In this document: one piece after another, positions 46,764 to 56,111 of the stretch
Position numbering within the stretch: the stretch's first letter is position 1
How the letters are laid out: each line of letters opens with the position of its first letter
Origin: Thalassoglobus sp. JC818
GTDB taxonomy: Bacteria > Planctomycetota > Planctomycetia > Planctomycetales > Planctomycetaceae
DNA: 64,000 nucleotides
Direction: 5' to 3'
Assembly: GCF_040717535.1 (NCBI RefSeq)
Contig: NZ_JBFEFI010000004.1
Span: 372,001 to 436,000, forward strand
Program-made: the position numbers and the translations under genes
The notes under the pieces: model-generated
The model's input: only the letters and a program-made list of their open reading frames with translations
What the model was told of the DNA's origin: nothing
Databases searched by the model: none

Positions 46764-49184
46764 ATGAGGAACCACATCACTGTCCTCACGACGCTGGTCT
46801 GTCTAGGCGTCGGAACCACACACTTCGCGAGGGCTCAGGAAACAACACCTAAGCCCGGATCACCGGAAGCGACCACTACGGTCGACGGGAATTATCTTCC
46901 GAACCCCGCTAAGAAATTCGGCGGAAAGATTGGGCTCAGTGCGAAGGATTCGACTCCCTACTGGCCACCCAAAATTGTGCCGCCCAAGGGTGCTCCCAAC
47001 GTTCTTTTGATTATGACTGACGATGCTGGCTACGGCGTCTCCAGCACATTCGGCGGAGTCATTCCGACACCAACAATGGACCGCATTGCGAACATGGGGC
47101 TGCGTTACACGCAATTCCACTCGACCGCTCTCTGTTCCCCCACACGCGCTGCAATCATCACTGGACGGAATCACCACTCCGTCGGCTTCGGCGTGATCTC
47201 GGAAATGGCGACCGGTTATCCGGGCTACGATTCGACCATCGGTGTCGATAACGCCACAATAGGTGAGATCCTCAAACAAAACGGCTACGCGACCTCCTGG
47301 TTCGGAAAGAATCACAACACACCAGACTATCTTTACAGCATCGCGGGACCATTCGATCAATGGCCGAGCGGAATGGGGTTCGACTACTTCTACGGATTCA
47401 TGGGCGGCGAGACCGACCAGTGGCGTCCGTGGCTGTTCCGGGATCACACGCAGATCTTCCCCTGGAAGGAAGAACCTGGATTTAACCTGATCACCGGCAT
47501 GGCAGACGATGCCATTCGATACCTGAATGAACTCAATGCAGCTGCCCCGGAGAAACCCTTCTTCCTCTATTACGTCCCCGGCGGAACTCATGCTCCTCAC
47601 CAACCGACTCGTGAGTGGATTGAGAAGTTCAAAGGGAAGTTCGACATGGGATGGAACGAACTTCGCGAGCAGATTTTCGCTAACCAGAAGAAACTGGGCG
47701 TGATTCCCGAGAATACTCAGCTCACCGCATGGCCAGACGGACAAGAGGAATACAACGGAGCCAAGCTTGCGAAGTGGGATACGCTCAACGCTGACGAGAA
47801 GAAGCTCTTCGCGCGGCAGGCGGAAGTATTCGCAGCATACGTAGCATATACAGACCACGAGATCGGCCGAGTCATCGACCAAGTCGAAGACATGGGCAAG
47901 CTCGACAACACCCTCATCATCTACATCACCGGTGACAACGGGACGAGTGCGGAAGGTTCAACGGTCGGAACTCCATTCGAGCTGGCAGCGATTCAGGGAA
48001 TCGATATGCCAGTCGAGAAACAACTCGAGTACTACGATGCGTGGGGTGGACCAATGACCGGCCCGCACATGTCAGTTGCCTGGTCTTGGGCATTCGACAC
48101 TCCGTTCAAGTGGACGAAGCAAGTTGCTTCCTACTTCGGAGGAACACGGCAAGGAATGGTTGTCGCGTGGCCGGACCGAATTAAAGACGCAGGTGGAATT
48201 CGACATCAATTCCATCACGTTATCGACGTCGTGCCGACCATTCTGGAAGCCACTGGAATTCCCGCTCCGGACATGGTGAACGGAATTGCTCAAAAGCCAA
48301 TTGAAGGTGTGAGCATGACTTACACATTCGACAAAAAGAACGCCGACGCTCCTACGACGCACGACACCCAATACTTCGAAATGTTTGGAAACCGGGCGAT
48401 TTACCACGAAGGGTGGATGGCCTGTACGCGTCCACCACAACCATCATGGGCGATGGGATTGGGCGGCGAGTTTCCTCCTGTCGTGAACGGTTACACCTGG
48501 GAGCTTTACAACATCGACGAAGACTTCTCTCAGTCCAACGATCTCGCTGAAAAGGAACCTGAAAAGCTTCAGGAGTTGACGGAACTCTTCTTCGTTGAAG
48601 GCACAAAGTATCAGGTCTTCCCGCTCGATAACTCGATCCTACCTCGAATCCTCACACCTCGACCGAGTTACACAGCTGGGCGAAACGAATTTACCTACAC
48701 AACAAAAATGACGGGACTTCCTAACCCGAACGCCCCCAACATTCTCAACAAGTCGTACACCATCACTGCTGAAATCGACGTCCCACCCAATGGCGCTTCG
48801 GGAATGATCGTCACCGACGGCGGTCGCTTCGGCGGCTATGGCCTGTACCTGCTCGAAGGCAAACCTGTCTTCACCTACAACCGGCTGTCACTTCAACGAT
48901 ACCGATGGGAAGGCGCAGCCCTGACACCCGGTAAACATACGCTCGAATTTGACTTCAAATACGACGGCGAAGGGTTTGGTAAGGGAGGAGTTGGAACATT
49001 GAAAGTCGACGGAAAACAAGTCGACGCCCATACGATTCCAAACACCATTCCAAGCCTGATGACAATCGACGAATCCTTCGACATCGGAGCGGACACGCGG
49101 ACTCCCGTCGACGACTACGACTATCAAGTCCCGTTCACTTACCCCGGAGACATTTCCAAAGTCACCGTGAAACTGAACGACTGA
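46764..49184 (+). CDS. Arylsulfatase, exported, formylglycine type
   Basis: An 806-residue sulfatase with signal peptide (about 1-24). The N-terminal domain has NVLLIMTDDAGYG (Asp86, Asp87 bind calcium) and the C-S-P-T-R motif with Cys124, the residue converted to formylglycine, followed by AAIITGRNHH. GDNG appears later as the second metal loop. Residues after about 620 form a beta-rich domain with GKHTLEFDFKYDG. At 806 residues it is longer than the usual 450-600 and matches the group with an added C-terminal domain. The maturase lies 1 kb downstream on the other strand. Natural substrate is unknown; sulfated polysaccharides are usual in this phylum. Confidence 0.94.
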   Translation: MRNHITVLTTLVCLGVGTTHFARAQETTPKPGSPEATTTVDGNYLPNPAKKFGGKIGLSAKDSTPYWPPKIVPPKGAPNVLLIMTDDAGYGVSSTFGGVIPTPTMDRIANMGLRYTQFHSTALCSPTRAAIITGRNHHSVGFGVISEMATGYPGYDSTIGVDNATIGEILKQNGYATSWFGKNHNTPDYLYSIAGPFDQWPSGMGFDYFYGFMGGETDQWRPWLFRDHTQIFPWKEEPGFNLITGMADDAIRYLNELNAAAPEKPFFLYYVPGGTHAPHQPTREWIEKFKGKFDMGWNELREQIFANQKKLGVIPENTQLTAWPDGQEEYNGAKLAKWDTLNADEKKLFARQAEVFAAYVAYTDHEIGRVIDQVEDMGKLDNTLIIYITGDNGTSAEGSTVGTPFELAAIQGIDMPVEKQLEYYDAWGGPMTGPHMSVAWSWAFDTPFKWTKQVASYFGGTRQGMVVAWPDRIKDAGGIRHQFHHVIDVVPTILEATGIPAPDMVNGIAQKPIEGVSMTYTFDKKNADAPTTHDTQYFEMFGNRAIYHEGWMACTRPPQPSWAMGLGGEFPPVVNGYTWELYNIDEDFSQSNDLAEKEPEKLQELTELFFVEGTKYQVFPLDNSILPRILTPRPSYTAGRNEFTYTTKMTGLPNPNAPNILNKSYTITAEIDVPPNGASGMIVTDGGRFGGYGLYLLEGKPVFTYNRLSLQRYRWEGAALTPGKHTLEFDFKYDGEGFGKGGVGTLKVDGKQVDAHTIPNTIPSLMTIDESFDIGADTRTPVDDYDYQVPFTYPGDISKVTVKLND

Positions 49185-49223
49185 ACGCGATTCAAAGACT
49201 GATCAGTTCGATCGACAAAGTTC

Positions 49224-49263
49224 ACGCCGTAGGCTTCATCACCTGAAGCTTGCGGCGTTTTTC
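49224..49263 (+). terminator. Intrinsic terminator of the sulfatase gene
   Basis: Stem ACGCCGTAGGCTTCA / TGAAGCTTGCGGCGT with one G-T and one mismatch, loop TCACC, followed by TTTTTC. Confidence 0.88.
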
Positions 49264-49479
49264 ATTGACACGATCAGATCGCTTCACGCTTGAAGGTTAC
49301 GGAATTGACTCAGCGCTCGCTTAGAAGTTTTTTCGTCCGATGCCCGAAGAACCCATCGGAAGCGGCGAAAACTCCACCGACTGATTGAGATGGTGAGACG
49401 AGAAAAGCGTTCCCAAAGCCACAACGAACGCACACCCTCCGAAGGAGCCCGACTCCGGAAATACGGTCGAAAAGAAAAG

Positions 49480-49561
49480 TGCGAGAGACAGGAATCGAAC
49501 CTGCACACCCGAAGGTACTGGAACCTAAATCCAGCGCGTCTGCCAGTTCCGCCACTCTCGC
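49480..49561 (-). tRNA. tRNA-Leu (anticodon UAG)
   Basis: A class II tRNA of 82 bases. The acceptor arms GCGAGAG and CTCTCGC pair, the anticodon stem CTGGA / TCCAG closes the loop TTTAGGT with TAG at the anticodon position, the long variable arm is TACCTTCGGGTGT, and the T arm GCAGG TTCGATT CCTGT is canonical. The discriminator is A and CCA is not encoded. A T-rich run follows directly. Confidence 0.96.
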
Positions 49562-49746
49562 GTTCGTGTTTCATCACTGGACACACGGAAGTATGGGGAA
49601 GTTCGCGAGCGCATGCAAGTGGAGCGAATCACGTTTTCCATCCCCCTTTGCGGAAACGTTCAATCCGTCGAGACTTGGGGAACATCCAGCAAAGTCCGAG
49701 GCCGACGTTTCAAGCGAACTACCGGTTGTGGTCGACCAATGAAGCG

Positions 49747-50193
49747 TTACTTCTCCGAGAATTGCAGGGGTGGACGCCCTCGAGATTTTCGAATCCAGTT
49801 CATCGTTTTCTGCAAGCTCTTTCGTCTCAGAATCCAATCAGTCAACCGCTTCTTCCCCGGGAAACTCATCAACGAAATGCCCAGCAGGATCGTCAGAATC
49901 CCCTGCCCCGGTAACACAAGCATTGCCACTCCGGAGATGACCAGAATTCCGCCGATCAGGTTTCGAAGAATCAGAACAACGATATGCACAACCGGATGCG
50001 CGTGCCCCCATCGTGGTCGCTCGCGGAGAAAGTAGTCAGTCGGAAGATTCAAAATCAGCCACGAAACGCCCCAAAGACTCAAAACGAAAACCAACAGCGA
50101 GATCCCAGCGACCCAGCCTCCCCAATCCTGCAGCCAGGCGATGAGAAAATGGGCAGCCTTCGAGTCGGGTGATCCTTCCGCAATTTCGTCCAT
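49747..50193 (-). CDS. PGPGW-type small membrane protein
   Basis: A 148-residue membrane protein. Two groups of hydrophobic helices (about 25-55 and 68-110) surround the sequence LVLPGQGILTILLGISLMSFPGKKRLTDW, given in parts LVLPGQGILTILLG and MSFPGKKRLTDW, which matches the PGPGW family (L-P-G-P-G-x-x-x-x-x-x-G). The family has no established function. It follows the tRNA on the same strand, and the gene to its right (maturase) is also minus with about 110 bases between. Confidence 0.78.
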   Translation of the reverse strand: MDEIAEGSPDSKAAHFLIAWLQDWGGWVAGISLLVFVLSLWGVSWLILNLPTDYFLRERPRWGHAHPVVHIVVLILRNLIGGILVISGVAMLVLPGQGILTILLGISLMSFPGKKRLTDWILRRKSLQKTMNWIRKSRGRPPLQFSEK

Positions 50194-50300
50194 GTCGAGG
50201 CGCTTATTTCGGACAGATGTTGAGAATCTGAGACAAGAGTGAGGACCGAGTCAGCAACTGGTCACGAATACGAATCGGTTCGGTGATTTCATAGGAACAC

Positions 50301-51680
50301 TTACCTTGCTCCGCAACACTTCTTGTATTTACGTCCCGATCCGCATGGGCACGGATCATTTCGCCCGATGGACTTCAGAGGAACTCTTCCAGTGCGACGG
50401 GATGGTGCCGATGCTTGTTCATCCGAGCGACGAGACTTATGCATAATACTCGCTGCCGGACGGCCAGCCTTCACCAGGCGAGTCATTTCTTTCATTGCTG
50501 GATCGATGTGATTGAAGAATGCCCGGTAGCCAGCGCACAGGTAATTGAGGCCGGCCTCTCCGGAAGGCGTTTCGATAAACCGATTCTTCGGACACTCTCC
50601 GTTGCATGCGAACTGGACCTCACACTCCCGGCAATACGTTGGAAGTGTCGATTCCTTAGCGACTCCAAAGTCTTCCTGTTGAGGCGAATTCGCCAGTTCA
50701 AGTATCGGAAGCTCATGAATGTTTCCGAGTCGATAGTCCGGCTCGACAAAGTGGTCACAGGAATAGACGTCTCCATTGTGTTCGATCGCTAACGCTCTTC
50801 CGCATTGTTTGCGGAACACACACAAGCTGGGCTCCATTCCCATCCAGGCTGCCAGTGCCTGATCAAAGATCTGAACGAAGACTTTGCCGACGTCACGCTT
50901 GAGCCATTCATCAAACACATCGGTCAGAAATTTCCCGAAGTCCTCCGGGAGGACTGAGCGTGAGCTGACCAGATGCTCCCACGGATGATCGACAGATTCC
51001 GCGACGGGCGCTTCCGGGTGTTCTCCAACCCCACGCTTCTCCACGATCGGAATGAACTGAATGAATTCGACACCGGTGTCTCTCAGATACGTGTAGACAC
51101 GTCTTCCATGCTGGCTGTTCTCCCGATTCACCACGACGAGTGCGTTGAACTCAATTTCAAATCGTTTGAGCAGCTGCAAAGCTTTCAAGACAGCCTGAAA
51201 GGTCCCCTTCCCCTTCTTGTCGTAGCGATAGCGATCGTGCAGCGAAGCAGGCCCATCGATGGAGATCCCAACGAGAAATTCGTGACGCTTCAGGAACTCT
51301 GCCCAGCTCTCATCGAGTAAGACCCCGTTGGTTTGCAGAGCATTCGTGACACGTTGTCTCGGTCGTGCCAGCTTTTTTTGGATCGCGACGACTCGCTCGA
51401 AAAACTCCAGCCCCAGCAGAGTCGGTTCTCCCCCCTGCCACGCGAATGTGATCTCTTCGGCGTCGGCAGGTTGTGCGTCGATGTATTGCCCGATGTACGT
51501 CTCGAGCGTTTCCGGAGTCATTCTCCAACTGCCGGTCCCGGGATACAGCTCTTCTTTGTGGAGGTAATAGCAGTACTCACAGTCGAGGTTGCAAATCGGC
51601 CCGATGGGTTTCGCCATCACGTGCAACATCTGTTTTGTAAAAAATACGTTCTGCGATTTTTTGGGGACAGGGTGATTCAA
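50301..51680 (-). CDS. Anaerobic sulfatase-maturating enzyme (radical SAM/SPASM) with SEC-C tail
   Basis: Converts the active-site Cys or Ser of sulfatases to formylglycine, without oxygen. The 459-residue product has the radical SAM cluster motif CNLDCEYCYYL (Cys30, Cys34, Cys37), the glycine-rich WQGGEPTLLG, ISIDGPASLHDRYR and the C-terminal SPASM cysteines in CRECEVQFACNGECPKNRF. The extra last 20 residues form a SEC-C-type zinc motif, GRNDPCPCGSGRKYKKCCG, which most anSME enzymes lack. The neighbouring sulfatase (46764) is the likely client. Oxygen-dependent FGE is not seen here. Confidence 0.93.
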   Translation of the reverse strand: MNHPVPKKSQNVFFTKQMLHVMAKPIGPICNLDCEYCYYLHKEELYPGTGSWRMTPETLETYIGQYIDAQPADAEEITFAWQGGEPTLLGLEFFERVVAIQKKLARPRQRVTNALQTNGVLLDESWAEFLKRHEFLVGISIDGPASLHDRYRYDKKGKGTFQAVLKALQLLKRFEIEFNALVVVNRENSQHGRRVYTYLRDTGVEFIQFIPIVEKRGVGEHPEAPVAESVDHPWEHLVSSRSVLPEDFGKFLTDVFDEWLKRDVGKVFVQIFDQALAAWMGMEPSLCVFRKQCGRALAIEHNGDVYSCDHFVEPDYRLGNIHELPILELANSPQQEDFGVAKESTLPTYCRECEVQFACNGECPKNRFIETPSGEAGLNYLCAGYRAFFNHIDPAMKEMTRLVKAGRPAASIMHKSRRSDEQASAPSRRTGRVPLKSIGRNDPCPCGSGRKYKKCCGAR

Positions 51681-51971
51681 GGTCGATCAATGTGTGTGAA
51701 TGAATTTGGCAAGAAGCATGCTTTTTTCGGAACTGAAAAGCGTAACAGGCCCTTCTCCGATCTGCACCCTCACAGCAATTGAAATGGTCAGCTCAAGAAG
51801 TCGACTCGAGTGAGCCGGCGAAGCGGTCTTGTCGCAATCAAAGTTTCGAAGCTAACTTTCCAATCCCTTCTGAATTCACTTCCGATTCCACATCTTCGTT
51901 CTTCTTCCCCACCTGTTTGCTGCCCGTGCTCCAATTTTGCGAGCAGACGGGCATTCCCAACGGAGTACGCC

Positions 51972-52796
51972 GTGTCACTTCGCATCCGTCTCGTCGTCTT
52001 CAGTCAACTCACAGCCACAATTCTGTTGTGCGCTCTCCCCGCTTCAGCGCAGAGCATTCGAGTTTTCACTGAAGTCACCGACGTTTCACAGCCCGAACAA
52101 CCTCAGCCGTTGTCCCACAGCGTCACTTACTTTCATGCTGGACGGGTTTACGACTACATGCCGGACTTGGGTGAAGTCGTGATCTTCGAGCCTGATCACC
52201 ATCGATTCATCATTCTCGGCAACAACTACATGGCGACCGAAGTCTCCTTCGCTGAAGTCAATCACTTCCTTGAGTCAGCGGAACAGGAAGCACAGAAGTT
52301 GATCGGTGAGTTTTCGAAATCGACCGAACCGCAAGCTTTGCGAAACGCAGCGCTGCTGCAGTTCCAATTGAATCCGAACTTTCAGGAAGAAGTCTCGAAC
52401 GGGAACACTCAATTGACGCTGACCGGAACTCACCTCGACTATCGGGTGACCGGCACACAGATGAACGACTCGAGAGTGACTCGCGAGTACCTCGACTATG
52501 CCGATTGGACCAAACGACTCAATTACGTCCTGCATCCTCAGCCGACACTTCCACACCCCCGCCTGCAACTCAACGAGTCACTTCGCACGCACAATCTTCT
52601 GCCGCGAACTGTGGAAGTGACCCTTCACGTCGAACCCCGCGTCAAGCTGCGAGCTGTCCATGACTACTCGGACAAACTTCAATCAATTGATCGCCAAAGC
52701 ATCAGCCGCTGGGAACGAACCCTTCAGGGCGAAGAAGTTCGGTGGATGACATTCCAGGAATACCAACAGCACCTGATCGCCCAAGTTCAACGCTGA
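51972..52796 (+). CDS. Secreted hypothetical protein
   Basis: A 274-residue exported protein with a clear signal peptide from GTG 51972 (SLRIRLVVFSQLTATILLCA, cleaved after ASA). ACGGAG lies at good spacing before the GTG. The mature part has FHAGRVYDYMPDLGEVVIFEP, split as FHAGRVYDYMPD and LGEVVIFEP, an acidic helical middle and an unusually His/Leu/Pro-rich C-terminal segment. It looks like an outer-membrane lipoprotein-carrier or similar beta fold but no family is recognised. A weak hairpin follows. Confidence 0.7.
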   Translation: MSLRIRLVVFSQLTATILLCALPASAQSIRVFTEVTDVSQPEQPQPLSHSVTYFHAGRVYDYMPDLGEVVIFEPDHHRFIILGNNYMATEVSFAEVNHFLESAEQEAQKLIGEFSKSTEPQALRNAALLQFQLNPNFQEEVSNGNTQLTLTGTHLDYRVTGTQMNDSRVTREYLDYADWTKRLNYVLHPQPTLPHPRLQLNESLRTHNLLPRTVEVTLHVEPRVKLRAVHDYSDKLQSIDRQSISRWERTLQGEEVRWMTFQEYQQHLIAQVQR

Positions 52797-52847
52797 AAAC
52801 AAGTTTCGACGATTTGAATTCACGGCGATTTCAGACATCGCACACGA

Positions 52848-52879
52848 GCCGACACAGACGGATCTCCGTTTGCGTCGGC
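52848..52879 (+). terminator. Probable hairpin terminator, weak
   Basis: Stem GCCGACACAGACGG / CCGTTTGCGTCGGC, two mismatches, loop ATCT, followed by TTCATTCATTT. It lies about 50 bases after the secreted protein's stop. Confidence 0.6.
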
Positions 52880-53045
52880 TTCATTCATTTCGGTCGCGTG
52901 AATTTCCCTTTTGTATTCGATAACCTATCATAATGTTTTGATGACTGAGTTCATCATTCCTCCCCTCGGAGCAGGACGACGCAGCTGTCGATGGCTCCTC
53001 CCACCTCGGGGACGAAATATTCATCAATAAAACTAGGGAACTTTC

Positions 53046-54401
53046 ATGCCAAGACCTTCAAATCGCCGTGACTTCCTGAAGACGAGTGCCGCAATTGGCG
53101 CGGCCGTATATGTCGGACACCCAACACTCAATGCACAAGATGAAGAACGCTCCGCAAACGCACGCGTTTCGTACGCTTGTGTCGGAGTCGGCGGAAAAGG
53201 AGCCAGCGACTCAGCAGACGCATCGAAGCATGGAGACATCGTTGCTATTTGTGATGTCGACGACAAAACGCTGACCAAAGCCGGTGTTCGTCCGGGCTTC
53301 AAAGAAGCAGAGAAGTTCAACGACTTCCGCGAAATGCTGGACAAGATGGGCGACAAAATCGATGCCGTCACCATCTCAACTCCAGACCACACCCACGCTC
53401 CTGCCGCCGCAATGGCCATGAAAATGGGCAAAGCGTGCTTCTGTCAGAAACCACTGACGCACACAGTCTGGGAAGCACGTCGCCTCCAGGAAATCGCGGA
53501 CGAAACCGGCGTTGCCACAATGATGGGCAACCAGGGAACCTCGTTCGATGGACTTCGCCGCGCCGCCGCACTGCTGAAAGCAGGTAAAATCGGACGCGTG
53601 AAAGAAGCTCACATCTTCACCAACCGACCGATCTGGCCACAAGGTGGACCACGCCCAGAACCACAACAGGCTCCGCCTCACGTTCATTGGGATCTCTGGT
53701 TGAACGCCGCCCCAGAACGCCCCTACGCCGATGGATATCACCCATTCGCATGGCGCGGTTGGTGGGACTTCGGTACTGGAGCTCTCGGCGACATGGCTTG
53801 CCACACCTTCAACATGCCATTTGCAGGTCTGAACCTCGCGAATCCAAAAACGATTCAGGCAGTCTGCACTGGCCACAACATGGACAGCTACCCACAAGCG
53901 TCCAAGATTGACTTCGAGTTCGATCACCCGAGCGGCGAAGGCATGATGCCAGTTTACTGGTACGACGGAGGAAACCAGGCTGACGAAAGTCTCCTCAACG
54001 GCCAGAAGTTCCAGCACAAGAGTGGGTCGATCATCGTTGGTGAAGATCTCACCCTGTACTCGTTCGGCGACTACGGCGAAAACTGGATTCTGATCGATGC
54101 CGACGGAAAGACCGTCGACGCCCCAGAAGTCGAGTTCGAAAAATCACCTGGTCACTTCACCGAATTCCACGAAGCGATTATCGGACAACGTGAACACGCG
54201 ATGTCCAACTTCCAGAAATACGCTGGTGCCCTGACCGAAACAATCCTCCTCGGCAACCTGGCTGTCTGGGCAGCTGCAAGCGGAGAGAGCAAGAAGATCG
54301 AATGGGATGCGAAGAATCTCGAAGCGAAAAACGCTCCAGAGGTCATGAACGTCGTGAAGAAAGAATACCGCGGCGACTACGGATCATACCTCGATGCGTA
54401 A
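53046..54401 (+). CDS. Gfo/Idh/MocA-family oxidoreductase, Tat-exported
   Basis: A 451-residue NAD(P)-dependent dehydrogenase-like protein. The N-terminus carries a twin-Arg signal (NRRDFLKTSAAIGAAVY, Tat type), then the Rossmann region VSYACVGVGGKG and the family's catalytic-site QKPLTHTVWEARRLQEI with the conserved Lys-Pro. Tat export with cofactor inside is common for this family in planctomycetes. Substrates are sugars or related polyols, but the precise one is unknown. A hairpin terminator follows. Monocistronic. Confidence 0.93.
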   Translation: MPRPSNRRDFLKTSAAIGAAVYVGHPTLNAQDEERSANARVSYACVGVGGKGASDSADASKHGDIVAICDVDDKTLTKAGVRPGFKEAEKFNDFREMLDKMGDKIDAVTISTPDHTHAPAAAMAMKMGKACFCQKPLTHTVWEARRLQEIADETGVATMMGNQGTSFDGLRRAAALLKAGKIGRVKEAHIFTNRPIWPQGGPRPEPQQAPPHVHWDLWLNAAPERPYADGYHPFAWRGWWDFGTGALGDMACHTFNMPFAGLNLANPKTIQAVCTGHNMDSYPQASKIDFEFDHPSGEGMMPVYWYDGGNQADESLLNGQKFQHKSGSIIVGEDLTLYSFGDYGENWILIDADGKTVDAPEVEFEKSPGHFTEFHEAIIGQREHAMSNFQKYAGALTETILLGNLAVWAAASGESKKIEWDAKNLEAKNAPEVMNVVKKEYRGDYGSYLDA

Positions 54402-54467
54402 TCACCAAGGATCTTCGTTCGTGATTCGCTGCTCTCATCAGTAGCGACCCCACGAAATCAAGATTGA

Positions 54468-54503
54468 AAATGGCCGTCGAAGCACTCGCTTCGGCGGCCA
54501 TTT
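54468..54503. terminator. Hairpin terminator, bidirectional
   Basis: AAATGGCCGTCGAAG / CTTCGGCGGCCATTT with one G-T pair, loop CACTCG. An A-run precedes and a T-run follows. It stands between convergent genes. Confidence 0.85.
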
Positions 54504-54649
54504 CGTTTGGCATTGCCTCAATGGCACGTTCAGTTGCTCTGCGACCGATTGATAGGAGGCATGACACAACGACCGGATCGTCACCTTAGATCACCGCTCT
54601 CGAATTCGCTCTTTCAACAGCGACAGTACAAAACGAGTAAGCGAACTGA

Positions 54650-55933
54650 TCAAACAGTCGAAACGTCAATGCTGGATGTCTCGATGCTTTGCATCATCTC
54701 GCTGTCATCAAAGTCCATTTCTTCCGGATCTCCGATGACGGTGAATGGTCGTCTCGACGTTTGCTGGAGGCATGCTTCGCTGATCTCCATCTCTCCGAGA
54801 TGAAGCGTGTCACGAATGTGAATGACCTTGGCGTTTTCAGGTTCTGTGAGACCAATCGTCTTCAAAGCATCTTCGATGGCAGCTTTGTCGCTGTTGTAGA
54901 CACAAGGAATCATCGCCCCGGTGGGATGACTGCTCGTAATGCAGTTGATCCGAGTCGATTCCATATTGATCTGATCGACACAGCGTTGAAGTGTGAATTC
55001 AGCGATGCCGATTCCGGTCGCGTTTCCATTTGTCTTCTCGGTGAGACCTCTCACGAAAATCCGTTTGCAATTAGTTGAGTCTTTCTCGGTCGCGACGTGA
55101 TCGTTGTACTTGCGGCCGATGATATTCGTATCCATTCCAGTTCCGCTGATGTTCTTGCCAATCTGATCGATAATCAGAAGGTCCACTTCAGAGAATGGGA
55201 GTTGAGGAAGCCATTCAACCGCCTGTTTCAAGAGTACCTGTTCGCGTTCAAAGAAATTGGTCGGAGCTACTGCTTCAATGAGTGCTGTCTCATCGTAAGC
55301 GTTTTCGACAATCGCAATTCCAGTCAACACGCGGCACTTTTCGATGACGACTCGACCGACAGCTCTAACGATCGTTTCGAAATCGTAGTCTTTGATGGCG
55401 CGATGATAGATCAATGCTCCATCGTGTTTGCCGAGCCCAATCAGCATCATCTTGTGGAGCCCCGATTCCACCGCACCGACGAAACCAGTGTGAGGCTTCA
55501 CGCGTCCCATAATGATCACGTGATCGGCCATGGAGGCGTATTTGTCGAAGTGAACGGGAATCCCGTGCTCAGTTTCCGCGACGATGACTGTTGCCATTGA
55601 GGAGCGAATTTCGCAGCCGAGAAATTCCTCAGTGACCCCAAATCCCTCGAGGACCCGCTTTTGCCCCTCTGCGGTGGCTCCTCCGTGACTTCCCATCGCA
55701 GGCACGATGAAAGGAATCGCACCCAGCGACAGCACATGATCGACCACAGCTTTGGTGATTGTGGCGATGTTCGCGATGCCACGACTTCCCACTGTAATGG
55801 CGACCGTTTGCCCCGACTGAACCGTTTCGCCCAAGTTTTGTGCTTGAAGCTGCTGCACGGTCGTAGCGGCGACATCATCGACTCGAACGCGTTCGAAGTC
55901 TTGTCGAATCCGCACCATACGGGGAAATGCCAT
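54650..55933 (-). CDS. LarA-like (DUF2088) lactate racemase-family protein
   Basis: A 427-residue protein. The family N-terminal features are present: TVAITVGSRGIANIATITKA, PAMGSHGGATAEGQKRVL and HTGFVGAVESGLHKMMLIGLGKHDGA with the His residues that bind the nickel-pincer cofactor in true LarA. The later FEREQVLLK and ITSSHPTGAM region is atypical. LarA needs LarBCE for its cofactor and none is nearby, so the activity may differ; other members act on other hydroxy acids or have lost the cofactor. ATG 55933 avoids a short extension to 55957. Confidence 0.82.
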   Translation of the reverse strand: MAFPRMVRIRQDFERVRVDDVAATTVQQLQAQNLGETVQSGQTVAITVGSRGIANIATITKAVVDHVLSLGAIPFIVPAMGSHGGATAEGQKRVLEGFGVTEEFLGCEIRSSMATVIVAETEHGIPVHFDKYASMADHVIIMGRVKPHTGFVGAVESGLHKMMLIGLGKHDGALIYHRAIKDYDFETIVRAVGRVVIEKCRVLTGIAIVENAYDETALIEAVAPTNFFEREQVLLKQAVEWLPQLPFSEVDLLIIDQIGKNISGTGMDTNIIGRKYNDHVATEKDSTNCKRIFVRGLTEKTNGNATGIGIAEFTLQRCVDQINMESTRINCITSSHPTGAMIPCVYNSDKAAIEDALKTIGLTEPENAKVIHIRDTLHLGEMEISEACLQQTSRRPFTVIGDPEEMDFDDSEMMQSIETSSIDVSTV

Positions 55934-56111
55934 GAATGAAGCCTTTTGTGAACTCAACGAATCGCAATCAAACAGCTATACTCTGCAGACCAGTCGCTTA
56001 CAGGGAGTGTGACGGAAACAAGAAGGATTCGATTCTTCCCGATACAGTATGGTCAATTTCAAGAGTTTTTGCATCGACCACAATTGATAATAAGGCAGGA
56101 ACGGACACATT

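Noticed and set aside
46860-47882. 340-codon minus-strand frame
   Set aside because: Antisense to the sulfatase, which is clearly coding on the plus strand.
49310-49555. 81-codon minus-strand open frame beginning MAELADALDLGSS
   Set aside because: It is a translation across the tRNA-Leu gene, a common false annotation.
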